NCBI GenBank assembly: GCA_022361095.1
Contig: JAKSBO010001167.1
Span: 1 to 5,038, forward strand
DNA: 5,038 nt
Direction of reading: 5' to 3'
Origin: Desulfobacterales bacterium
Lineage (GTDB): Bacteria; Desulfobacterota; Desulfobacteria; Desulfobacterales; Desulfobacteraceae
Shown: positions 1 through 4,881 of the stretch, in pieces
Numbering within the stretch: the first letter of the stretch is position 1
Layout of the letters: every line of letters begins with the position of its first letter
Position numbers and translations under genes: made by a program
The notes under the pieces: model-generated
What the model saw: the letters and a program-made list of their open reading frames with translations, nothing else
Databases searched by the model: none
Told to the model about the DNA's origin: nothing

Positions 1-1
1 A

Positions 2-775
2 ACCGGCAAAGACCTGACCGCATCCCTTGAAGATGCCGGGATGTTCATTACCATGGTCGGGGAGATCACGGCAGCCCTGCTTTCCTGCATTAAAAATCCG
101 GGCCGCATCCGCTGGGCCGACACCTGGATGGTGGCGGAGCGCTCCGGGGTCAACGCACTGCCCATTGTGGCAGTGATCTCATTTATCGTGGGGCTTGTCA
201 TGGCGTTCCAGGCCGCCATTCCCATGCGCATGTTCGGTGCGGAAATCTATGTGGCCAACCTCATCGGCATTGCCATGGTCAGGGAGCTTGGGCCCCTGAT
301 GACCGCCATTGTGCTGGCCGGCCGTTCCGCATCGGCCTTTGCCGCAGAAATCGGCACCATGAAAATCAACGAGGAAATTGACGCGCTCACGGTCATGGGC
401 ATGGAACCGGTGAGGTTTCTCATCGTCCCCAGGGTCATTGCCGCCACCCTGATCACCCCCTTGCTAACGGTTTTTTCCAATTTTGTGGGAATCCTTGGCG
501 GTATGGTTGTCATCCTCTCCTTTGGCTACCCACCCATTGCCTACTATAACCAGGTGGTGGGATTTGTCTCCTGGGAGGATCTTGCCGGCGGCCTTGTCAA
601 ATGCTTTGTGTTCGGCCTTCTCATCGCTGCCACCGGCTGCATCCGGGGGTACCAGACATTGAGGGGGCCGTCTGCCGTGGGCGATGCCACCACAAGGGCC
701 GTGGTATCCTCCATTATTTTAATTGCCGTGTTTGACGGTATTTTCAGCGTAATTTACTTTTATCTGGGCATATGA
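2..775 (+). CDS. mlaE: MlaE-type ABC transporter permease (5' end outside window)
   Basis: Inner-membrane permease of an MCE-type phospholipid transporter; it works with the ATPase encoded next and the MCE protein after that. The frame is open to the left window edge, so the gene is cut. The Met codon at 41 is internal or at best an alternative start, because 13 sense codons in frame precede it. Numbering from that Met, the MlaE family core is clear: a hydrophobic stretch around 39-60 (ALPIVAVISFIVGLVMAF), the conserved segment RELGPLMTAIVLAGR (81-95), the cytoplasmic coupling region AAEIGTMKINEEIDAL (101-116) with MGMEP, then hydrophobic helices around 130-162, 183-201 and 219-243. The pre-helix segment (WADTW..ERSGVNALPIV) resembles, from memory, long MlaE forms that carry an N-terminal STAS domain; that part would lie upstream and cannot be seen. 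The stop overlaps the next start (ATGA), so translation is probably coupled. Family certain; true start and full length unknown. Confidence 0.93.
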   Translation, partial: TGKDLTASLEDAGMFITMVGEITAALLSCIKNPGRIRWADTWMVAERSGVNALPIVAVISFIVGLVMAFQAAIPMRMFGAEIYVANLIGIAMVRELGPLMTAIVLAGRSASAFAAEIGTMKINEEIDALTVMGMEPVRFLIVPRVIAATLITPLLTVFSNFVGILGGMVVILSFGYPPIAYYNQVVGFVSWEDLAGGLVKCFVFGLLIAATGCIRGYQTLRGPSAVGDATTRAVVSSIILIAVFDGIFSVIYFYLGI

Positions 776-1518
776 AAGAGACGATCATCAATGTCCGGCA
801 CCTTTTTGCCGGGTACAACAACACCGCCATCATGGAAGATCTCAACTTTGATATCCAAAGCGGAGAGGTGTTTGTGATCCTCGGCGGTTCCGGTTGCGGC
901 AAAAGCACGGTGCTTAAACACATGATCGGCCTGGTGCCGCCGGTCTCCGGCCGGATACTCATCCATGGCGAAGATATAGTGACGGCCCGGGGAAAGGCCC
1001 GCAACCAGTTGCTCGGCACCATTGGTGTGGCGTTCCAGAACGGCGCGCTGTTCGGCTCCATGACCGTGCTTGAAAATGTCATGCTGCCCCTGATGGAGTT
1101 CACGGATCTTCCCCGGCAAGCCATTGAAGCCGTTGCCCGGGTAAAACTGGATCTGGTTGACATGGGCCATGCCCTTTATCTTCAGCCCGACGAGTTGAGC
1201 GGCGGCATGAAAAAAAGAGCCGCCATTGCCAGGGCCATGGCCCTTGATCCGGCTATCCTGTTCCTGGATGAGCCCTCTGCCGGGCTGGACCCCTTAACCT
1301 CGGCCGAACTGGACCGCCTGATCCTGGAACTTGCAGGTTCCCTGAACATCACATTTGTCATTGTCACCCATGAGCTTGAAAGCATCCTGACCATTTCCGA
1401 CCGGGTGATCATGCTGGGCAAACAGGAAAAAGGCATCATAGCCCAGGGCGATCCCAAAAAGCTCAAAACGGATCCGTCAAACCCATATGTATATAATTTT
1501 TTTAACCGGAACCCATAA
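772..1518 (+). CDS. mlaF: MlaF-type ABC transporter ATP-binding protein
   Basis: Cytoplasmic ATPase that powers the MCE lipid transporter by binding the MlaE-type permease. The 248-residue protein has all ABC motifs in order: Walker A GGSGCGKST (38-46), Q-loop Q89 in VAFQNGALF, signature LSGGM (142-146) followed by KKRAAIARA, Walker B ILFLDE (162-167), D-loop SAGLD (169-173) and switch histidine H200. The phrase FQNGALFGSMTVLENV and the LSGGMKKRAAIARA signature are typical of the MlaF/Ttg2A group as opposed to amino acid or metal importers. No catalytic residue is missing and the length is usual for the family. The start codon lies in the ATGA overlap with the permease stop, so the start is well fixed. 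It lies in one operon with its neighbours; 20 bases separate its stop from the MCE gene. Confidence 0.97.
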   Translation: MKETIINVRHLFAGYNNTAIMEDLNFDIQSGEVFVILGGSGCGKSTVLKHMIGLVPPVSGRILIHGEDIVTARGKARNQLLGTIGVAFQNGALFGSMTVLENVMLPLMEFTDLPRQAIEAVARVKLDLVDMGHALYLQPDELSGGMKKRAAIARAMALDPAILFLDEPSAGLDPLTSAELDRLILELAGSLNITFVIVTHELESILTISDRVIMLGKQEKGIIAQGDPKKLKTDPSNPYVYNFFNRNP

Positions 1519-1538
1519 TATTTTTTGGAACCCAACCC

Positions 1539-2603
1539 ATGACCCAGAAAACCAATTATTTCAAACTCGGCCTTTTTGTCATCCTGGCCTTTGCACTGAC
1601 TGCGGCCATGCTGATTGCCTTTGGTGCGGGCCAGTTTTTCAGGACAGAAACCCTTGCCGAAACCTATTTTAACGAATCCGTCCAGGGCTTGAACATCGGA
1701 TCCGAGGTGAAATACAAAGGGGTGAAAATCGGGGATGTAAAATCCATCACCACCCCCACAAAGGTTTACGATATTGCCTCAAATTATGTATTGGTCACCT
1801 TTTCCCTGTCCGAAGACTGTTACGTGGGCCAGACCGGGAAAAACCCCAAAGAACGTATGAAAAAAGCAGTGGACGAGGGGCTTTCCGTATTCCTATCCTT
1901 TAACGGCCTGACCGGGTCAGCATATTTGGAGACCGATTACAAAGAAAACGGCCCGGATGATCTTGAAATCTCCTGGCTCCCCGAAAATCTTTATGTCCCG
2001 TCCCGGCCCAGCAACATCAAACAGGTATCGGATGCAATTACCCGGGCCATGGAAACCCTGGGTTCCATTGATTTCAAAGAGATGAAAAAGGATTTTTCGG
2101 CCCTGCTCAAAAGCCTGAATATCACCAGGGTATCGAACCAGGCAGAAAGCCTGATCAAAGAGCTTCGCCAGACCAACAGGGAGCTGTCCAAAATTCTGAC
2201 ATCCGGCCGGGTCAAACAGATGCTGGCGGATGCCGGCTCATCCATGGCAGACTTAAAGCAGATTGTCCAAGCGGCAAAAAGTCCCATCAAAGAGACCCTG
2301 GCGGATATCAATACGGCGTCCGGCAGCATCCAACGCATGGCCGCCGGACTGGAACAAGGTTATGACGTGAAATTGACCGAAATGTCCGATAAAATGGCGT
2401 CGGTCCTGGCCGGCCTTGAGAAGACATCCCGGTTACTGGAAAACATGATCTGGACCAATGCCGACGTCATTGAAAAAACCATCGGCAACCTGGAGAACAC
2501 CACTGAAAACCTGGACCAGTTCACCCGGGAACTGCGTGAGTACCCGGGCAGCATTCTCATGAACGCCCCGCCGAGAACATCAACACCAGGAAAGGAAAAA
2601 TAG
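1539..2603 (+). CDS. mlaD: MlaD-like MCE-domain protein with long helical tail
   Basis: Periplasmic substrate-binding part of the transporter, anchored in the inner membrane and expected to form a homo-oligomeric (usually hexameric) ring that conducts lipid. The 354-residue protein starts with one membrane helix (about 10-31), then a single MCE domain from about 41 with the family hallmark FNESVQGLNIGSEVKYKGVK (44-63) followed by IGDV, and the pore-loop-like GLTGSAYLE (123-131). Residues about 155-340 are predominantly helix-forming with heptad-like hydrophobic spacing, then EYPGSILMNAPP and a polar end, much as in long MCE proteins of the PqiB/TGD2 kind. E. coli MlaD is much shorter (about 180 residues), so this version could reach further across the periplasm; that reach is an inference. 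The start is preceded only by a weak GGA about 9 bases upstream, so translation may partly depend on the gene before it. The symbol is by family, not proven orthology. Confidence 0.93.
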   Translation: MTQKTNYFKLGLFVILAFALTAAMLIAFGAGQFFRTETLAETYFNESVQGLNIGSEVKYKGVKIGDVKSITTPTKVYDIASNYVLVTFSLSEDCYVGQTGKNPKERMKKAVDEGLSVFLSFNGLTGSAYLETDYKENGPDDLEISWLPENLYVPSRPSNIKQVSDAITRAMETLGSIDFKEMKKDFSALLKSLNITRVSNQAESLIKELRQTNRELSKILTSGRVKQMLADAGSSMADLKQIVQAAKSPIKETLADINTASGSIQRMAAGLEQGYDVKLTEMSDKMASVLAGLEKTSRLLENMIWTNADVIEKTIGNLENTTENLDQFTRELREYPGSILMNAPPRTSTPGKEK

Positions 2604-2609
2604 CTTATT

Positions 2610-3284
2610 ATGGACAGTTTGCGTTCTTTAAGGCCCATGCGCCGGCCACGGTTGCCTCTTTTCGTAATAATACCCTGCATATTCACTGCAGCCGCTGTTT
2701 TGTCCGGATGCGGGATTAAAAATGATTACACGAAAAAACAGATGTTCAGGCTTCATGCGAACGGCAACACGTCCACAGACCAGGGCAACCGGTCAACAGG
2801 AGCGCCCCTGGTGGTCAAACGCCTGGATATCTCACCGGAATTTGACGGCGCCGGATTTGTCTACCGGGTGGGCCGGAACCGGTTTACCCAGGATTACTAT
2901 AACAACTACATGACCTCACCGGCCCGCATGATCAGTGATGTGATGCTCGAAGCACTGGTCGGCTCACCCCAGTTTGCCCCGGCCCCCAGCAATCGGATTC
3001 CGGACGATATTTTCCAGTTATGGGGTAAAATTACAGCGCTCTACTGCGACCGGCGCAATGCGTCCCATGTATCGGCTGTGGTGACCATGGCGCTCAACCT
3101 TGACCGGTTAAACAAAGAGGGATTCATACCGGTTCTGGCAAACACCTATTCCTCGCAGATTCCCCTGGGCACAGATACCGGCCCATCGGCCTATATCCAG
3201 GCCCTTAATCGTGGTTTAGCACAAATTGTCAAAGATATTTTGTCGGATTTTAAACAATTGCCGGATTCGGCGGACAACCAATAG
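2610..3284 (+). CDS. PqiC-like ABC-type transport auxiliary lipoprotein
   Basis: Probable outer-membrane lipoprotein that partners the MCE transporter, of the ABC-type transport auxiliary family (PqiC/YmbA type, PF03886). The 224-residue protein has an Arg-rich N-terminus, a hydrophobic signal stretch (about 15-32) and a lipobox LSGC with the lipidated cysteine at 34. The residue after it is Gly, not Asp, which fits export to the outer membrane. The mature part has the family pattern: a short strand VVKRLDIS (68-75), the segment FVYRVGRNRF (83-92) with YYNNYMTSPARMISDVMLEAL, and an amphipathic helix near the C-terminus (ALNRGLAQIVKDIL). AGGAAAGGA at 2588-2596 is rather far (13 bases) from the first ATG; a second ATG at 2637 (residue 10) has AAGG 4 bases ahead and would still leave a full signal peptide, so the start is uncertain. 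It begins 6 bases after the MCE gene. No mlaC-like gene is seen, and this lipoprotein seems to supply the outer-membrane side. Confidence 0.85.
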   Translation: MDSLRSLRPMRRPRLPLFVIIPCIFTAAAVLSGCGIKNDYTKKQMFRLHANGNTSTDQGNRSTGAPLVVKRLDISPEFDGAGFVYRVGRNRFTQDYYNNYMTSPARMISDVMLEALVGSPQFAPAPSNRIPDDIFQLWGKITALYCDRRNASHVSAVVTMALNLDRLNKEGFIPVLANTYSSQIPLGTDTGPSAYIQALNRGLAQIVKDILSDFKQLPDSADNQ

Positions 3285-3304
3285 TTTTTAGGATTTATTA
3301 TCAT

Positions 3305-4069
3305 ATGAAATTTCGACCCTGCATTGATCTTCGAAACGGCAAAGTGGTCCAGATTGTAGGCGGGACCCTGTCCGACGAAACCCGGGACAGCCTTGTCACC
3401 AATTTTGAAAGCGCCCGGACCCCGGCACAATTCGCACAGACGTACCAGGCAGACCACCTTTACGGCGGCCATGTCATTGCCCTTGGCCCCGGCAATACCG
3501 ATTCAGCCCTTGAAGCCCTGCACGCCTTTCCCGGGGGCCTCCAGATGGGCGGCGGCATTAATCCTGAAAATGCACACACGTTTCTGGACGCCGGCGCATC
3601 CCATGTCATCGTAACATCTTATGTGTTTTCCAAAGGCCGTATGGACATGGACAAGCTCAATACCCTGGTGAATGCCGTCGGCAAAGAACGCCTGGTTCTG
3701 GATCTAAGCTGCCGGAAAAGAGACGGCCAATTCTGGATTGTGACGGACCGCTGGCAAAACTTCACAGAAATGCCCGTAACCCCGGCCACCCTGGAGAACC
3801 TCTCTGTATTCTGTGACGAATTTTTAGTCCACGGCGTGGATGTGGAAGGCAAAATGCAGGGTATCCAGGAAGAACTTGTAACGCTGCTGGGGGAACACAG
3901 CCCCATCCCATCCACCTATGCCGGAGGGGCAAGCCGGTTTTCAGACCTGGACCTTGTAAAAGACCTCGGCAATGGCCGTGTGGACCTGACCATCGGTTCG
4001 GCCCTGGACATCTTCGGCGGCACCATCCCTTACCAACAGGTCGTGGACTGGCACAAGGATCAAATCTGA
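3305..4069 (+). CDS. hisA: Phosphoribosylformimino-AICAR ribotide isomerase, eukaryotic-type HisA
   Basis: Cytoplasmic enzyme of histidine biosynthesis; it isomerises ProFAR to PRFAR, an Amadori rearrangement that feeds HisF/HisH. The 254-residue protein is a full-length (beta-alpha)8 barrel. It has the first catalytic Asp at position 8 (RPCIDLRNGK), a phosphate-binding GGGIN (82-86), a probable second catalytic Asp at 133 in VLDLSCRKRDG, HGVDVEGK (176-183), YAGGA (205-209) and GSALDIFGG (231-239). KFRPCIDLRNGKVVQIVGG, DLSCRK and LDIFGG match the yeast HIS6/plant form (TIGR02129 type) far better than the common bacterial form (IPAIDLKDGKCVRLxQG, GVIVGRAL), judged from memory of the families. 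Barrel and key residues look intact, so it should be active. AGGA (3290-3293) lies 11 bases before the ATG. It follows the lipoprotein gene by 20 bases and is probably co-transcribed with the transporter genes, although no functional link is known. No other his gene is in the window. Confidence 0.93.
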   Translation: MKFRPCIDLRNGKVVQIVGGTLSDETRDSLVTNFESARTPAQFAQTYQADHLYGGHVIALGPGNTDSALEALHAFPGGLQMGGGINPENAHTFLDAGASHVIVTSYVFSKGRMDMDKLNTLVNAVGKERLVLDLSCRKRDGQFWIVTDRWQNFTEMPVTPATLENLSVFCDEFLVHGVDVEGKMQGIQEELVTLLGEHSPIPSTYAGGASRFSDLDLVKDLGNGRVDLTIGSALDIFGGTIPYQQVVDWHKDQI

Positions 4070-4077
4070 TCCGTTTT
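4057..4077 (+). terminator. Weak intrinsic terminator overlapping the hisA stop
   Basis: GGATCA (4057-4062) and TGATCC (4067-4072) form a perfect 6-base-pair stem with loop AATC, followed by GTTTTAT. The hairpin includes the hisA stop codon (TGA at 4067-4069). The stem is short with only moderate GC and the T run has four bases, so termination may be partial. No better terminator is visible between hisA and the repeat at 4103. Confidence 0.4.
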
Positions 4078-4102
4078 ATAAGAAAGTCTGTGTAAGCCAC
4101 TA

Positions 4103-4177
4103 AGATCTTTCAAATTTTATTGTGGGCTGAGCCTGGCAGCGGATATGTCAGGTCAGCCCGTGGCTGTTATATCGAAA
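4103..4177 (+). repeat. Structured repeat, left copy (inverted partner at 4648-4721)
   Basis: This 75-base sequence recurs in inverted orientation at 4648-4721. Both copies open with AGATCTTTCAAA, share GAGCCTGG, and remain alignable through CAGCCCGTGGCTG to ATCGAAA. My hand alignment matches about 57 of 76 columns with three single-base gaps; a weaker match may extend about 15 bases further out (to about 4088). Two hairpins can form: stem A GCCTGG (4131-4136) with TCAGGT (4148-4153), using two G-T wobbles, and stem B CAGCC (4154-4158) with GGCTG (4162-4166) around loop CGT. Both recur in the partner copy. It begins 33 bases after the hisA stop. It could be a REP/MITE-like element, an RNA element, or the decayed end of a mobile element; I do not recognise the family. 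Confidence 0.7.
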
Positions 4178-4406
4178 GAAAGCGGCAAAATTCGGCGCAT
4201 CAAAATGCTGTTTGCATCGGCATGGAGTCGCCTTCAGATATATTGACTGTAAAACCAAATCAATGCGACACCGACCCCTCAACGGCGAAGGCTTTTTACG
4301 TCTCATCCTGCTGCATGTTTTACCCCATGGCCTTTATTAAGAAGTATTCCGGGGAGTATAGGAGAAAAGGCTGAAGGAGCCGGATAACCGGGAAGCACTT
4401 TTAAAC

Positions 4407-4436
4407 TTGACCGAAAACCATGGCTGACGTTAAAAT
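4407..4436 (+). promoter_or_regulatory. Sigma-70-like promoter
   Basis: TTGACC (4407-4412) and TAAAAT (4431-4436) each match the -35 and -10 consensus at 5 of 6 positions, with an 18-base spacer. The sequence just downstream is AT-rich. A transcript from about 4443 would run through the direct repeat and the right structured repeat before reaching the small ORF and the cobalamin-binding gene, giving a leader of roughly 300 bases before the first ATG of that ORF. This is a consensus match only; AT-rich DNA produces such matches by chance. Confidence 0.4.
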
Positions 4437-4526
4437 TAGATTAAACCTTTAATTAATAACGTACAACATCCCGGCGCCAGGGAATATGTATTAATACGAT
4501 GGAAAAAAAGCGCTGATGTTAAAAAA

Positions 4527-4555
4527 CTACCGGCGCGAATTGATCTCTACCGGCG
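4527..4555. repeat. Direct repeat CTACCGGCG, 20-base period
   Basis: CTACCGGCG occurs at 4527-4535 and 4547-4555, start to start 20 bases, which is about two helical turns and puts both copies on the same DNA face. It lies about 90 bases downstream of the candidate promoter. Such an arrangement can be a binding site for a dimeric regulator, but nothing here shows which one, and two copies could arise by chance. Confidence 0.3.
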
Positions 4556-4590
4556 GGTTGTCTCTTGTTTCATTAATAATCCTCTGTTTT

Positions 4591-4604
4591 GTATTTTAAA
4601 ATAC
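4591..4604. repeat. Perfect 14-base palindrome GTATTTTAAAATAC
   Basis: The two halves GTATTTT and AAAATAC are exact reverse complements. It shares its outer GTATT/AATAC half-sites with the 10-base palindrome GTATTAATAC at 4488-4497, about 100 bases upstream. The pair could be operator sites; AT-rich palindromes of this size also occur by chance. Confidence 0.3.
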
Positions 4605-4647
4605 GGATGCCGCCATGTGAAAGGTGAAACCAAAAATAATTTTTATT

Positions 4648-4721
4648 TTTCCGATGAACGGCCATGGGCCGGCCTGGTCTATCAACACCCAGGCTCGCCC
4701 GTAACAAAGTTTGAAAGATCT
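4648..4721 (-). repeat. Structured repeat, right copy (inverted partner at 4103-4177)
   Basis: Read on the minus strand from 4721, this is the second copy of the left repeat, starting AGATCTTTCAAA and ending ATCGGAAA. Stem A here is a perfect 6-base-pair stem: GCCTGG (4672-4677) with CCAGGC (4689-4694) around an 11-base loop, where the left copy has two wobble pairs. Stem B is CGGCC (4659-4663) with GGCCG (4667-4671) around ATG; its second base pair is G-C where the left copy has A-T, a compensating difference. Most mismatches between the copies are transitions. The copy ends 14 bases before the strong Shine-Dalgarno site of the small ORF, so it sits in the likely leader of the downstream genes. 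Confidence 0.7.
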
Positions 4722-4747
4722 GAGAGGATTTTTCAGGGGAGGAAAAA

Positions 4748-4813
4748 ATGAAAGATAATGTTTTAAAGGCAGCAGAAAAGCCAATTAAGCCCTGGGGCTT
4801 TTGGGGGAATTGA
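4748..4813 (+). CDS. Small ORF with strong ribosome site, frame continues past TGA
   Basis: A 21-residue peptide, MKDNVLKAAEKPIKPWGFWG plus a final Asn, has the best ribosome site in the window: AGGGGAGG (4735-4742), with GGAGG ending 5 bases before the ATG. I do not recognise the peptide. The TGA at 4811-4813 is followed in the same frame by 23 further sense codons to a second TGA at 4883-4885, which overlaps the ATG of the cobalamin-binding gene as ATGA. Joined, the frame would give about 45 residues, whose second half (IPVFATLTDKDL) faintly resembles the start of a cyclic-nucleotide-binding domain. It may be a leader peptide that couples translation, a decayed gene, or a TGA read-through product; the ribosome site is firm, the role unknown. 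Confidence 0.35.
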   Translation: MKDNVLKAAEKPIKPWGFWGN

Positions 4814-4881
4814 ACCGTTTACACCCGGCTGATTGTGAACATTCCGGTGTTCGCGACGCTTACGGATAAGGATTTGGTTAA

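Larger units (their letters stand above)
4178..4647. other. Spacer between the two inverted repeat copies, no convincing protein gene
   Basis: This 470-base stretch is more AT-rich than the genes around it, especially after 4400, and its frames lack both good ribosome sites and recognisable protein motifs. It holds a sigma-70-like promoter (4407-4436), a 9-base direct repeat (4527-4555), perfect palindromes TTAATTAA (4449-4456), GTATTAATAC (4488-4497) and GTATTTTAAAATAC (4591-4604), and an AT-rich self-complementary tract at about 4632-4650. The segment around 4351-4395 (GGAGTATAGGAGAAAAGG, then GGAGCCGGATAACCGGGAAG) faintly recalls pre-ORF sequence of group II introns, but the matching downstream strand is absent. 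It could be the inside of a small non-autonomous element, a long regulatory leader, or remnants. Confidence 0.5.

Noticed and set aside
744..1170. Two long minus strand ORFs opposite mlaF
   Set aside because: They lie wholly antisense to a gene with every ABC motif intact and reflect its codon pattern; no motif or ribosome site supports them.
4094..4101. AGCCACTA, resembling the B12 box of cobalamin riboswitches (GCCACTG)
   Set aside because: Only six bases match, the other conserved riboswitch blocks are absent, and it lies almost 800 bases before the cobalamin-binding gene.
4120..4374. 84-codon + strand ORF between hisA and the promoter
   Set aside because: It begins at a TTG with no ribosome site, runs through the left structured repeat, shows no protein motif, and the amino acid make-up looks random (many Cys, Ser, Arg).
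4088..4736. Complete insertion sequence between the inverted repeats
   Set aside because: No transposase or fragment of one is visible inside, and no target-site duplication flanks the arms.
4596..4784. 62-codon minus strand ORF through the right repeat
   Set aside because: It begins at a TTG without a ribosome site and its sequence is the reverse complement of the structured repeat. The left copy read in the equivalent frame soon diverges in protein sequence, and the nucleotide gaps shift the frame, so coding is not conserved.
4776..4802. Intrinsic terminator AAAAGCC...GGCTTTT inside the small ORF
   Set aside because: The T run is part of the stem and is followed by GGGGG, not more T; the shorter stem AAGCC/GGCTT has only five pairs and two following T bases.
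4811..4840. Selenocysteine TGA with SECIS hairpin
   Set aside because: The hairpin of seven pairs lies very close to the TGA, its loop lacks a clear GGU-type element, and the residues around the TGA show no known selenoprotein motif. It is kept only as one option within the finding on the interrupted frame.
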